NCBI GenBank assembly: GCA_900546395.1
Contig: URDD01000001.1
Coordinates: 1-64,000 of the forward strand
Origin: an uncultured Bacteroidales bacterium
Lineage (GTDB): Bacteria > Bacteroidota > Bacteroidia > Bacteroidales > UBA932
Length of the DNA stretch: 64,000 bases
Direction of reading: 5' to 3'
This document shows, piece by piece, positions 43,031 to 52,359 of the stretch. The notes below the pieces were generated by a model. It had not been told where the DNA came from. It searched no databases and saw only the letters and a list, made by a program, of their open reading frames with translations. Position 1 is the first letter of the stretch. Each line of letters begins with the position of its first letter. A program made the position numbers and the translations under genes.

Positions 43031-43920
43031 TGGAAAACAGAAGTGCAAATGACTTGCTCAAGAAAGTCAGGAAGATTGAGATAAAGACACGGGCTCTTTC
43101 ACACCAGATTTTTGCCGGTGAGTATCATTCTGCCTTCAAGGGACGCGGAATGGCTTTCAGTGAGGTGCGTGAATATCAGTTCGGAGATGATGTCAGAAAT
43201 ATGGACTGGAATGTCACTGCCAGATTGAGATCTCCGTATGTGAAGGTTTTTGAGGAAGAGAGGGAGCTGACAGTGGTTTTGCTGATAGATGTCAGCAGAT
43301 CCGGTCTTTTCGGAACATCAGGAATGACCAAGAAGGATCTTATAGCCGAGATTGCGGCTGTACTGTCTTTCTCGGCCATTATCAATAACGATAAGGTGGG
43401 TGCACTCTTCTTTAGCGATAAAGTTGAAAAATTTATTCCTCCAAAGAAGGGAAGAAGCCATCTGCTTCATATAATACGTGAGATAATAGAACTGCAGCCC
43501 TCTTCTGACAGAACAGATATCAGCGAGGCTCTGCGTTATCTGACAAATGCCATAAAGAAAAGATGTACGGCGTTTGTCCTGTCTGATATGCTGGATGTAT
43601 GTAAAGACGGATCTCCGAAATATGAGGATGCCTTGAAGGTGGCAGCGAACCGTCACGATTTGTCTGTCATAGAAGTATATGATCCCAGGGAGAGGACGTT
43701 ACCTGATGTAGGACTTGTTCATATAAAGGATTCTGAAACAGGTGAATCCGCCTGGGTCAACACATCCGGAAAAAAGACAAGGAAAATGTATGAAGAGTGG
43801 TTCGAAGCTGTTTCCCAGTCTGCGACGCGGCTCTTCAATAAATATAGCATTGACAATGTAAGTATATCCACAGACGAGGATTATGTCAAAGGACTTATGG
43901 CTTTTTTCAAAAAAAGATGA
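43030..43920 (+). CDS. DUF58 domain protein (VWA-like)
   Basis: A 296-residue cytosolic protein with the DUF58 signature GRGMAFSEVREYQFGDDVRNMDWN and a degenerate von Willebrand A fold (VVLLIDVSRSGLFG with a MIDAS-like DxSxS). These proteins partner MoxR ATPases. It lies inside the moxR-bat cluster in the standard place. Confidence 0.92.
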   Translation: MENRSANDLLKKVRKIEIKTRALSHQIFAGEYHSAFKGRGMAFSEVREYQFGDDVRNMDWNVTARLRSPYVKVFEEERELTVVLLIDVSRSGLFGTSGMTKKDLIAEIAAVLSFSAIINNDKVGALFFSDKVEKFIPPKKGRSHLLHIIREIIELQPSSDRTDISEALRYLTNAIKKRCTAFVLSDMLDVCKDGSPKYEDALKVAANRHDLSVIEVYDPRERTLPDVGLVHIKDSETGESAWVNTSGKKTRKMYEEWFEAVSQSATRLFNKYSIDNVSISTDEDYVKGLMAFFKKR

Positions 43921-43941
43921 TTGTCAACAAGAATTGAGATT

Positions 43942-44970
43942 ATGAACTTTTTTTCATATTTGGCGGCTACGCTTTGTATTATAGCGGGGTTTATTCCTGC
44001 AAGGGCAGGAAACAGTGGTTTGAAAACACCGGGAAGTTCATTCCTGGAGCAGCTTCAGGAAAGGGATTCTATTCTTGTTGCAGATCAGTTGAAGTATGGA
44101 TTCCGTCTGGAAAATGTGCCCGAAGGGACCGGATTTGCCCTGCCTGATTTTTCAAAAGGCTTCCGTGACAGTGTCGAGGTAGTATCTCCAATGCGCATAG
44201 ATACACTGGCATTCAGGAAAGGAAGGAAAGGCGCTCCCGGAACTTATGATCTGGAGGGAAGTATGGTTATCACTTCTTTTGATGAAGGACAATATTCTCT
44301 TCCTGCTTTGTCTGTGTTGATGCATTCTGCAGATGGTGTTACAGATACTCTTATATTTGAACCTAAGTCAATGACAGTCAAGTCAATGCCTGTGGATACA
44401 GCATCTTTTAAGGTGCACGATATAAAAGGGCAGGTGCGTTATCCCCTGACTTTTAGAGAATTGCTTCCATATATACTTTTGGCAGTATTTTTATCTCTGA
44501 TTGTATTTTTTATAGTAAGGTATATCCGTAAGCGCATGGCTGGAGGTTCTGGCAGCAATATGAAAAAGGAGCCGGCTCATATAGTGGCTTTAAGAAAGCT
44601 GGATCATTTTAGATGTAACAAATTATGGGGTCAGGACAAGCAGAAGTTCTTTTATTCAGGTGTGACTGATGCGCTCAGAGAGTATATGGTTTCCCGTTAC
44701 GGCATTTCCGCAATGGAAATGACTACAAAGGAGATTTTTGACAGGCTTGTAGGAAAAGAAATTCCAGCAGACCTTTATGTTGAAGTCAAGGAACTTTTTG
44801 AGAGGGCTGATTTTGTCAAGTTTGCCAAGTATGTGGCAAGTGAAGAGGAAAATGCATCAGCAGTGCCTGCTGCCGTACGTTTCGTTACACAGACATATCA
44901 GGCAGAGCTTGATTCGGAGGCTGATGACAGAGCAGCCTCAGGAGACCAGACAGTTGAAACTAAACAGTGA
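43942..44970 (+). CDS. Bat-operon membrane protein (unnamed)
   Basis: A 342-residue protein with a signal peptide (about 5-22), a periplasmic beta-rich region, one membrane helix near 180-200 (LLAVFLSLIVFFIVRYIRKR) and a cytosolic helical tail containing LREYMVSRYGISAMEMTTKEIF. The tail resembles the C-terminal cytosolic part of BatD. The start is ATG 43942; the frame to its left begins with a TTG at the DUF58 stop. It occupies the place of the short BatD-like or DUF4381-like protein found between DUF58 and batA in relatives; the exact family is uncertain. Confidence 0.75.
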   Translation: MNFFSYLAATLCIIAGFIPARAGNSGLKTPGSSFLEQLQERDSILVADQLKYGFRLENVPEGTGFALPDFSKGFRDSVEVVSPMRIDTLAFRKGRKGAPGTYDLEGSMVITSFDEGQYSLPALSVLMHSADGVTDTLIFEPKSMTVKSMPVDTASFKVHDIKGQVRYPLTFRELLPYILLAVFLSLIVFFIVRYIRKRMAGGSGSNMKKEPAHIVALRKLDHFRCNKLWGQDKQKFFYSGVTDALREYMVSRYGISAMEMTTKEIFDRLVGKEIPADLYVEVKELFERADFVKFAKYVASEEENASAVPAAVRFVTQTYQAELDSEADDRAASGDQTVETKQ

Positions 44971-44977
44971 ATAGACG

Positions 44978-45964
44978 ATGTTTTTTGAATATCCTGAAAT
45001 ATTGTGGCTGGAGATAGTGCCAGTATTGCTTATACTGCATTATCTGTATATTGAGATTAGAGAGCGCAGGCCTCACTTGAGAGTTTCGGTTTCTATACCA
45101 TGGAAGCTTTCGGGAGGCTCTGTTCTTACTTGGGTCAGACATTTGCCTTTTGTCTTGAGAACTTTGGCGATAATTATGATAATAATAGCCATTGCTCGTC
45201 CAAGATCTTCTGAAAAAATGGATAAGGTTGATACCGAAGGTATAGACATAATGCTTACGATGGACGTTTCCACAAGTATGCTTGCCAGGGATTTCAAGCC
45301 GGACAGGATCAGTGCAGCAAAGGATATTGCAATAGAATTCATTTCGCAGCGCCCTTCTGACAGAATAGGCATTGTTGTTTTTGCTGGAGAAAGTTATACC
45401 CAGTGTCCTCTCACTACAGACAGGTCTACACTTATAAATCTTATGAAAGAAGTGCAGACGGATCTTATTGAGGACGGTACCGCTATAGGAAATGGTCTTG
45501 CCACAGCCGTAGCCAGACTTAAGGATTCTGATGCAAAGAGCAGGGTGGTGATATTGCTTACGGACGGAGTAAACAACAGAGGGGAGATTACTCCGCAGAT
45601 GGCTTCGGAAATAGCAAAGACTTATGGCGTAAGGGTATATACTATAGGTGTCGGGGCCATGGGAACAGCGCCGTATCCTGTAATGACGCCATGGGGTGTG
45701 GATATCCAGAATGTGCGTGTGGAAATTGATGAGAAACTGCTTGAAGAAATAGCGTCAATGACTGGCGGAAAATATTTCCGTGCGACTGACAATACCAAGC
45801 TTATGGAGATTTACAGTGAAATCAACAAGATGGAGAAGGCGCGTACAACTATTGACAGTTTCCCTATTTATAAGGAATTGTTTTCTATTTATGCTCTGAT
45901 TGCACTTGCCGCACTTCTTATGGAGTTGATTGTAAGGTTGTTTGTAATAAAAAGACTGCCATAA
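44978..45964 (+). CDS. batA: BatA, von Willebrand A membrane protein
   Basis: A 328-residue protein with two N-terminal membrane segments (about 6-25 and 55-72), a VWA domain with the MIDAS motif DVSTS (about 93-97) and a C-terminal membrane helix. VWA-MoxR systems of this kind were linked to aerotolerance and stress resistance in Bacteroides. It lies 7 bp after the preceding gene and 18 bp before batB. Confidence 0.92.
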   Translation: MFFEYPEILWLEIVPVLLILHYLYIEIRERRPHLRVSVSIPWKLSGGSVLTWVRHLPFVLRTLAIIMIIIAIARPRSSEKMDKVDTEGIDIMLTMDVSTSMLARDFKPDRISAAKDIAIEFISQRPSDRIGIVVFAGESYTQCPLTTDRSTLINLMKEVQTDLIEDGTAIGNGLATAVARLKDSDAKSRVVILLTDGVNNRGEITPQMASEIAKTYGVRVYTIGVGAMGTAPYPVMTPWGVDIQNVRVEIDEKLLEEIASMTGGKYFRATDNTKLMEIYSEINKMEKARTTIDSFPIYKELFSIYALIALAALLMELIVRLFVIKRLP

Positions 45965-45982
45965 CTGCAGGAGGAAGATGAT

Positions 45983-46984
45983 ATGATAAATTTTGCACAG
46001 GCGCAATATCTGTTTTTAATATTGCTTATTCCGTTATTCTTCGTATTGCAGGCAATAATGCTGCATCAGAAGAAGAAAAATATCCGTAAGTTCGGTGATG
46101 CTGAACTTGTACGTAAACTTATGCCGTCTTACTCAAAGTCAAAAGGTTGGGCAAGGGTAACTCTGTTTTCTATAGGCTTTTTCTTTTTTGTCATAGGACT
46201 TTCAAGACCTCAGATTGGTGCGAAACTGAAGGAGCATGAAGCTAAAGGCGTGGAAATAATGCTTGCGCTTGATGTTTCCAACTCAATGTTAGCAGAAGAC
46301 TATTCTCCAAACAGGCTGGATAGGGCCAAACTGGCGATTTCAAGGCTGGTAGATAAACTGAGGGATGATAGGATAGGTCTTATTGTTTTTGCAGGAACAT
46401 CATTTGTCCAGTTGCCTGTGACTACTGACTATGTTTCTGCAAAAATGTTTTTAAGTTCTATATCTAATGAATCCATACCAGTGCAGGGAACGGCTATAGG
46501 TGATGCAATCAATACTGCAATTAGAAGTTTTAGTGCGCAAAGCGAGAAAAGCCGGGCAATAATTATAATTACAGATGGAGAGAATCATGAAGATGACCCG
46601 GTTGAGGCAGCCAAAAAGGCAGCAGAAGCAGGAATACGCGTTTTTACTATAGGCGTCGGGTCTCCTGAAGGAAAGCCGATTCCTTTTAATGGAGAACTGA
46701 TGAAAGACAAAAATGGTGAAATCGTCGTTACAAGACTGGATGAAGAAGTGCTTAAAAAAGTAGCAGAGGCTGGAAACGGAGTTTATGTCAGGGCAGGGAA
46801 CAGCGAATTCGGTCTGGCTCCTGTGGTTCAGAGCATCAAGAGGATGGATGAGGAAAAATTCAGTTCAGTTGTTTTCGAGGAGTTTGATGAGCAATATATG
46901 TATTTCTTTGCCATTGCCTTGTTGTTCTTTGTAATAGAGATGCTTGTCGGAGAGAGAAAATCAAAAAAGCATTTGTTTAGCTGA
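45983..46984 (+). CDS. batB: BatB, von Willebrand A membrane protein
   Basis: A 333-residue paralogue of BatA with the same topology: two N-terminal membrane segments, a VWA domain with DVSNS in the MIDAS position and a C-terminal helix (YFFAIALLFFVIEMLV). The pair BatA-BatB is standard for the operon. Confidence 0.92.
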   Translation: MINFAQAQYLFLILLIPLFFVLQAIMLHQKKKNIRKFGDAELVRKLMPSYSKSKGWARVTLFSIGFFFFVIGLSRPQIGAKLKEHEAKGVEIMLALDVSNSMLAEDYSPNRLDRAKLAISRLVDKLRDDRIGLIVFAGTSFVQLPVTTDYVSAKMFLSSISNESIPVQGTAIGDAINTAIRSFSAQSEKSRAIIIITDGENHEDDPVEAAKKAAEAGIRVFTIGVGSPEGKPIPFNGELMKDKNGEIVVTRLDEEVLKKVAEAGNGVYVRAGNSEFGLAPVVQSIKRMDEEKFSSVVFEEFDEQYMYFFAIALLFFVIEMLVGERKSKKHLFS

Positions 46985-47017
46985 AATATTTATCATTGAT
47001 ATCGGGGGTTTTGAAAA

Positions 47018-47761
47018 ATGAAAAAATCTGGATACATATTGGCTTGTTTGTTTGTTGCGGTCTTGTTTTGTCAGGCACTTTCTGCTCGACAGCTTCCAGA
47101 CAGGAAAGATGTAAGAAGAGGCAATAGGGATTTCAAGAAAGAAAATTATAAGGAGGCTGAAATTGACTACAGGAAAGCCTTGGTAAAGGACTCTACATCT
47201 TTTGCAGCCAATTATAATTTGGGAAATGCTTTATATAAGATGAATGATTTCCAGCAGGCCGGAAAGGCTTATGCTGCCTTGAAGGCTTCAACTGCAGATA
47301 ATCCCTTTGCATCCGATTTGTATTACAACATGGGAAATGTTTCTGTCCAGGCCAAAGACTGGCAGTCTGCTGTAGATGCCTATAAACAGGCTCTTTTGAG
47401 GAATCCTTCTGACCTTGATGCCAAGGAGAATTATATTTATGCCAGGAAAATGCTTGAGAATCAGCAGAATCAGGATAAAAACAATCAGAATGACAAGAAC
47501 AATCAGGACAATAACGACAATCAGAACAAGGACCAGCAGGATAATAAGGACAATCAGGATAACAAGGATGATAACAGGAATCAGGACAAAGAGCAGAACA
47601 AGCAGAATTCCCAGCCGCAGCAGTCTGAGTCAAAAATAACGCCGCAGGCAGCTCAGCAGATGCTTCAGGCGATTCAGGCAAAGGAAAAAGAGACTCAGGA
47701 AAAAGTTAAGAAAGAAAAGGCTCAAGCCCTGAAATCAAGACAGAAGGAAAAGAATTGGTAG
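47018..47761 (+). CDS. batC: BatC, TPR protein with an Asn/Asp/Gln-rich segment
   Basis: A 247-residue periplasmic protein. After a signal peptide (about 4-22) come about three TPR units (NRDFKKENYKEAEIDYRKAL, FAANYNLGNALYKM, LYYNMGNVSVQAKDW). Residues about 148-200 are almost entirely Asn, Asp, Gln and Lys, and the tail is Lys/Glu/Gln-rich coiled coil. BatC is thought to scaffold the BatA-BatB complex. The polar run is longer than is needed for a linker and is a likely site of strain-to-strain length change. Confidence 0.88.
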   Translation: MKKSGYILACLFVAVLFCQALSARQLPDRKDVRRGNRDFKKENYKEAEIDYRKALVKDSTSFAANYNLGNALYKMNDFQQAGKAYAALKASTADNPFASDLYYNMGNVSVQAKDWQSAVDAYKQALLRNPSDLDAKENYIYARKMLENQQNQDKNNQNDKNNQDNNDNQNKDQQDNKDNQDNKDDNRNQDKEQNKQNSQPQQSESKITPQAAQQMLQAIQAKEKETQEKVKKEKAQALKSRQKEKNW

Positions 47762-47765
47762 TATT

Positions 47766-50426
47766 ATGATGAAAAGACTTTTTGCATTTATAATTTGTTT
47801 CTTTGCCGTCATCGGAATAATGTCGGCTCAGAGTACATTGAGGGTTGAGGCGCCGAATGTAGTGGCAGCCGATGAACAGTTTACTGTGACTTTCATAATA
47901 GAAGGGGAGAATTCACCCTCTGAATTCCAGTGGAGTCAGGGAAGCGACTTCCAGCTCGTCTGGGGACCACAGACAGGTAGATCCACGAGCGTCCAGATTA
48001 TAAATGGCAAAAGGACGAAATCATCACAGTTCACCTATACGTACATACTGATGCCAAAGCAGTCTGGATCATATACATTGCCCGCTGCTACAGCAAAGGT
48101 GAAAGGAGAGACTTTATCATCTTCTGAACTTGCCATTGAAGTGGTGGCAGATGCAACTTCGTCTGGCGGCAATGCCTCACAGTCATCGGGAGTGTCAAAA
48201 TCTTCGGCAGAAAGCATGTCGGCCATATCGGAAGATGACTTGTTCCTGAAACTCACTCTTGACCGTACAAAGGTGGTTGTTGGCGAGCCTGTAACTGCCA
48301 CTCTCAAACTTTACCAGAGAGTAAACATAGCTGGTTTTGAAGATGCCCGCTTTCCGGCATTCAACGGTTTTTGGAGTCAGGAAGTATCTGCTCCTACCAA
48401 TATTGAGTTCAAGCGGGAAAGCTATGATGGGAAGATCTATAATACCGCTGTTTTGAGAAGTTATATGCTGATACCTCAGCAGACAGGGGATATTACAGTT
48501 GATCCTGCTGAATTGGTATGTCTTGTAAATATCAGAGTGGCATCCAGTGGCGGAGTAAGCATATTTGACGGATTTTTCGATGATTACAGGACTATAAGAA
48601 AGAGAGTAACGACTCCTTCCCAGACTATTCATGTTTCAGCCCTTCCGTCCGGGGCTCCTGCTTCTTTTGGTGGCGGAGTGGGGGATTTCAACCTGAAGGT
48701 CCGTATGAGCAAGGACTCCCTTACTACTCATGAAGCTTCCTCACTGATTGTTACTGTTTCAGGAAAAGGAAATGTGTCTTTGCTTAATGCTCCAAAAGTA
48801 AAGTTTCCTGCTGATTTTGAAGTATATGATACTAAAATATCGGAGAAAATGACGCCAGGTTCCGGAGGAACGTCAGGAAGCAAGATTTATGAATTTCCGT
48901 TCATTCCAAGGAGTCACGGCAGCTTTACAATAGATCCGGTACAGTACAGCTATTATGATATAAATTCAGGGAAATATGTCACCCTTTCCTCTGAACCTTT
49001 GTCGGTTATAGTAAATAAAGGGAAAAGTCAGGATTCACCTGTTTCAGGTATAAACGTTCCTTCAATAAACAGGCAAGGTGTCAAGAGTCTGGGAGAAGAT
49101 ATCAGATATGTTCATACAAAACTGCCTTCATTCTCATCTAAGGGAGAGTTTTTCATTTCATCTGCTACATTTAAAATACTCGCTGCTCTTATTTTGCTGG
49201 CAGGAGTTGCTGCCTGGTTCATCTTCCGGAATATGGAGAGACGTAGGGCAGATGTGGCCGGGATGAAGACACGCAAGGCCACTAAGATGGCTTTGAAGCG
49301 ACTTAAACTTGCAGATACTTATTTGAGACAGAATCTTTATACCGCGTTTTATGAAGAGCTGCATAAGGCTGTTGTCGGATTTGTTTCTGATAAACTGAAT
49401 ATGTCTGTTGCAGACTTTTCAAAAGAAAATATTTCTGAAAAACTTTTAGACAGTGGAGTTGATTCTTCATTGGTCGAATCCCTTATAGGCATCTTGGATG
49501 CATGTGAGTTCGCTCGTTACTCTCCGGATTCTGGAAATGAGGCCATGCAGAGACATTATCAGGAGGCCGTTGACGTGATTTCATCAATAGATTCAAGTAT
49601 GAAGCCCAACAGGAAAATCTTTGATAGTATGAAAGGTAAAAGAAATAACAATATAACTAATGCAGGCGTGCTCCTAATTACATTCATGCTGGCATTCCCT
49701 TATATTTCTTCAGCATCTGTGGATTCTTACGTGGATTCGCTCTGGACTAAAGCTACCGAATCCTATGCTTCAGGAGATTGGAAGTCTGCTTTGGATACAT
49801 ATAGGTCAATAGATAAAATGGGGCTTGAATCTGCTGCTCTGTACTGCAATATAGGAAGTGCTTATTTCAAGTCTGACGAAGTGCCGCAGGCAATACTTTA
49901 TTTTGAAAAAGCATTGAAAATTGATCCGTCCTATACGGATGCAAGATATAATCTTGAGGTAGCGACTTCTGTTATTCAGGATAAGATTGATCCTGTTCCT
50001 GAATTTATTCTGGCAAGTTGGACAAAATCTCTTTGTTATATGCTTGATTCGGATGCCTGGGCTGTTTCTGCTCTTATATTCTTGAGTCTGACAGTTGCAT
50101 TTGTCCTTATGTTCTTCTTGTCTGCATCAGTGCCAGCCAGAAAGACAGGTTTCGCACTGTCTTTGATTTTCATATTATTTTCAGCCGGGGCTTTTTCCTT
50201 TTCTGTATGGCAGAAAAACGAATATATACGAGCCGATAGTGCGATAATAATGGTTCCTGTTTCATCCGTGAAGAGTTCGCCTTCTGAAGACGGATCCAAG
50301 GATTTGTTTATTCTTCATGAAGGGACTAAGGTCAATATCCTTGATTCGGTAGGGGAGTGGCGCAATATTGAGTTGGCTGACGGACGTCAGGGGTGGATTC
50401 GCACTTCTGATATGGAAGTAATATAG
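47766..50426 (+). CDS. BatD-BatE fusion protein
   Basis: One 886-residue frame that contains two proteins normally encoded separately. Residues 1-620 are BatD: signal peptide, beta-sandwich repeats, a membrane helix near 475-495 (AALILLAGVAAWFIF) and a cytosolic helical part. From Met622 begins what looks like BatE complete with its own signal sequence (MKGKRNN ... LLITFMLAFPYISSAS), then TPR units, two membrane helices (about 765-785 and 795-815) and a C-terminal SH3-like domain ending GWIRTSDMEVI. No stop lies between the two. Internal initiation at ATG 49629 is possible. Confidence 0.88.
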   Translation: MMKRLFAFIICFFAVIGIMSAQSTLRVEAPNVVAADEQFTVTFIIEGENSPSEFQWSQGSDFQLVWGPQTGRSTSVQIINGKRTKSSQFTYTYILMPKQSGSYTLPAATAKVKGETLSSSELAIEVVADATSSGGNASQSSGVSKSSAESMSAISEDDLFLKLTLDRTKVVVGEPVTATLKLYQRVNIAGFEDARFPAFNGFWSQEVSAPTNIEFKRESYDGKIYNTAVLRSYMLIPQQTGDITVDPAELVCLVNIRVASSGGVSIFDGFFDDYRTIRKRVTTPSQTIHVSALPSGAPASFGGGVGDFNLKVRMSKDSLTTHEASSLIVTVSGKGNVSLLNAPKVKFPADFEVYDTKISEKMTPGSGGTSGSKIYEFPFIPRSHGSFTIDPVQYSYYDINSGKYVTLSSEPLSVIVNKGKSQDSPVSGINVPSINRQGVKSLGEDIRYVHTKLPSFSSKGEFFISSATFKILAALILLAGVAAWFIFRNMERRRADVAGMKTRKATKMALKRLKLADTYLRQNLYTAFYEELHKAVVGFVSDKLNMSVADFSKENISEKLLDSGVDSSLVESLIGILDACEFARYSPDSGNEAMQRHYQEAVDVISSIDSSMKPNRKIFDSMKGKRNNNITNAGVLLITFMLAFPYISSASVDSYVDSLWTKATESYASGDWKSALDTYRSIDKMGLESAALYCNIGSAYFKSDEVPQAILYFEKALKIDPSYTDARYNLEVATSVIQDKIDPVPEFILASWTKSLCYMLDSDAWAVSALIFLSLTVAFVLMFFLSASVPARKTGFALSLIFILFSAGAFSFSVWQKNEYIRADSAIIMVPVSSVKSSPSEDGSKDLFILHEGTKVNILDSVGEWRNIELADGRQGWIRTSDMEVI

Positions 50427-50445
50427 AAGTCACTTCAAGCATTAC

Positions 50446-50545
50446 GTACCTCAGAGTGGGCTTTTCCGTACCGAATGGCCTTTGAATGCCGTTTGGTACC
50501 GCAGAGGCCTATTTCCCGTACCGAACGCTGTCTGACGGCATCCTT
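50446..50545. repeat. Two-copy imperfect 50-bp tandem repeat
   Basis: The unit starts GTACC-(T/G)-CAGAG and contains TTTTCCGTACCGAA or TTTCCCGTACCGAA 22 bp later; copies begin at 50446 and 50496. GTACC occurs at 50446, 50468, 50496 and 50518. It follows the Bat operon immediately. No open frame or known element matches; it could be a small intergenic repeat or part of the mRNA 3' region. Confidence 0.7.
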
Positions 50546-50610
50546 TCAGTCAGCCTGTTTTTGTTTTTTTACACCGCCGAGCCGGACTTGCCTGGGCGAA
50601 GGAGAGTGAA

Positions 50611-50646
50611 AACAAAAAACGCCTGACTTTCGTCAGGCGCGTTTTG
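50611..50646. terminator. Intrinsic terminator between the Bat operon and tRNA-Arg
   Basis: CGCCTGAC (50620-50627) pairs with GTCAGGCG (50632-50639) around TTTC. T-rich sequence lies on both sides (CGTTTT on plus; GTTTTTTGTTTTC on minus), so it can end both the bat mRNA and the convergent tRNA transcript. Confidence 0.82.
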
Positions 50647-50650
50647 CAGG

Positions 50651-50724
50651 TGATCTGGTTGGGATTCGAACCCAAGACCCACAGCTTAGAAGGCTGTTGC
50701 TCTATCCAGCTGAGCTACCAGACC
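50651..50724 (-). tRNA. tRNA-Arg (anticodon TCT)
   Basis: On the minus strand the acceptor GGTCTGG pairs with CCAGATC (one G-T wobble), the D arm is AGCTCAGCTGGATAGAGC, the anticodon stem CAGCC... closes the loop with TCT, and the T arm is TGGGT-TCGAATC-CCA. The CCA end is not encoded, in keeping with the cca gene in this window. Confidence 0.94.
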
Positions 50725-50772
50725 GATCCGTATTTAGCTTTGCTCTTTTAGCCATGGGAGCGTAAGCGGATG

Positions 50773-50802
50773 CAAAGATACAAAAAAATATTTTAATGTC
50801 AA
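50773..50802 (-). promoter_or_regulatory. tRNA-Arg promoter
   Basis: On the minus strand TTG (complement 50800-50802) and TATCTTTG (complement 50773-50780) are 19 bp apart, a full match to the Bacteroidota promoter pattern, ending 48 bp before the tRNA. Confidence 0.75.
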
Positions 50803-50805
50803 TAA

Positions 50806-51774
50806 TTAATTGATGTTTTTAGTCTTTGCCACTGCTTTTGATGCTATTTCTATGCCTATTACGAGGCTGAAGCCTATCAGAGCAAACAGGACTGCACCTC
50901 CGATGTGCATATTTACCTGTCCTGCAAACATGGCCGCAATATCTGAGCCTTCTTCTGCAATAGCTTGCGCTTCAGGGAATTGTGACAATATTACCGCCTC
51001 CATATTGCTCCATGGCCAAACTTTTACCAGTGAGCCGATTATAAATCCTGCAAGAACCAGCAGAGTTGGCCTGTGATATTTGCTCAGCAGCCAGTGCAGG
51101 AATTTGGAAAAAGCTACTATACCTATTGCCGCACCTACTGCAAATACAACCAGCGTTATGAAATCAATGGCTTCCCCTTTTCCTGAAACTATGTCGGCAA
51201 TAGTACTCATCATATATTCGTATTTGCCAAGGATAAGAAGAATGAAACTTCCTGAAATTCCTGGTAGTATCATTGCACATATGGCTATCGCGCCGCACAG
51301 GAAGATGAACCAGAGTCCGTCAGGCGTAGTGGTAGGGGATAAAGTGCATATTATTACACCAAGTGCTATTCCGGCAATGAGAGTGATTATGTCTTTTGCT
51401 TTCCATCCGCTGATTCCGCGGAGTATGAAAATGGAGGATGCGACTATCAGTCCGAAGAAAAATGCCCAGGTCTGGATCGGGTGGAAATTAAGCAGATACT
51501 GCATCAGTTTTGCCAGGGACATTATACTTATAAGTATTCCTATAATCAGTGAGAATAGAAAATTTCCGTTTATGTGCTTCCAGAATTGTTTGATTTTACC
51601 TGTAAACAGAAGTTTGAGTGCCTCTGCATTAATGGCGTTGATAGAGCCTACCAGATCTTCATAGATACCTGTCATGAAGGCTATTGTCCCTCCGGAGACT
51701 CCCGGAATTACGTCTGCGGCACCCATACATATTCCTTTTATGGTGACCATCAGATAATTGAAGAAATTTTTCAT
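50806..51774 (-). CDS. DUF368 family membrane protein (undecaprenyl-phosphate translocase family)
   Basis: A 322-residue integral membrane protein with about eight helices. The signature GICMGAADVIPGVSGGTIAFMTG at the N-terminus and the related MILPGISGSFILLILG in the second half mark the two inverted repeats of DUF368. Members were shown to recycle undecaprenyl phosphate across the inner membrane for wall synthesis, so that role is expected. It follows the small conserved gene by 26 bp and could be its operon partner. Confidence 0.9.
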   Translation of the reverse strand: MKNFFNYLMVTIKGICMGAADVIPGVSGGTIAFMTGIYEDLVGSINAINAEALKLLFTGKIKQFWKHINGNFLFSLIIGILISIMSLAKLMQYLLNFHPIQTWAFFFGLIVASSIFILRGISGWKAKDIITLIAGIALGVIICTLSPTTTPDGLWFIFLCGAIAICAMILPGISGSFILLILGKYEYMMSTIADIVSGKGEAIDFITLVVFAVGAAIGIVAFSKFLHWLLSKYHRPTLLVLAGFIIGSLVKVWPWSNMEAVILSQFPEAQAIAEEGSDIAAMFAGQVNMHIGGAVLFALIGFSLVIGIEIASKAVAKTKNIN

Positions 51775-51800
51775 TTGCTGTTATTGTACTTTTTGTTATA

Positions 51801-52334
51801 TTATCTTATACTTTCAAGAATACTTGTGACTGTGGCGAACAAATCAGAAATACCTTTATCAGTATCGGATGAAGCATTGACCACTATGTCATATTTATCG
51901 CAGGCAGATGTCTCGCATCCAATCTTGAATGTTGCAGGGAATGCAGCTGATAAAAATTTTACCGTAAAGTCACATCGTTTCGTCAGGCATATGAACAAAT
52001 CTTTCTTTCTGGAGAGAAATTTTTCCGATTTTTCCTTAGATAAGCCTCCGAGCCAGTTCAGGTCATTCCTTGCAATCAGGTTTTCCTCTTTAGCGGCAGA
52101 AATACTTGTATTCCTGGCTTTTGATGTACTCAGGTATATAATTTCAAGTTCGATATTGTGCTCCTTGAAATAGTCAAGTACGAGTTTTTCTGCTTCGGGG
52201 AATTCTCCGCATCCTGCATTTATTAGTACGGCGGCACTATGGATGGACTTGATAGGTCTCATCCCGGTTTCAATGCTTGAAGCAGATTTCTTCAGACACT
52301 TTTTCCTGAATATGTTCTTAAATGTCTCAAACAT
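51801..52334 (-). CDS. Conserved Bacteroidota protein (DUF6913-like), function unknown
   Basis: A 177-residue soluble protein. After a basic N-terminus (MFETFKNIFRKKCLKK) comes an alpha/beta domain with AAVLINAG, IELEIIYLS, FICLTKRCDFTVKFLSAAF and DIVVNASSDTDKG. This looks like the small family DUF6913, often encoded near dapA or PfkB genes; I hold the assignment as tentative. The start is the Met at 52334, since the longer frame overlaps the kinase gene. No catalytic motif is evident. Confidence 0.65.
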   Translation of the reverse strand: MFETFKNIFRKKCLKKSASSIETGMRPIKSIHSAAVLINAGCGEFPEAEKLVLDYFKEHNIELEIIYLSTSKARNTSISAAKEENLIARNDLNWLGGLSKEKSEKFLSRKKDLFICLTKRCDFTVKFLSAAFPATFKIGCETSACDKYDIVVNASSDTDKGISDLFATVTSILESIR

Positions 52335-52359
52335 AATATAGAGTCCCGTAAGTATAGGC

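Noticed and set aside
47456..47640. Short near-repeats of AATCAGGACAA type as a possible CRISPR or tandem array
   Set aside because: They are codons of the Asn/Asp/Gln-rich part of BatC, with no spacers and no fixed unit.
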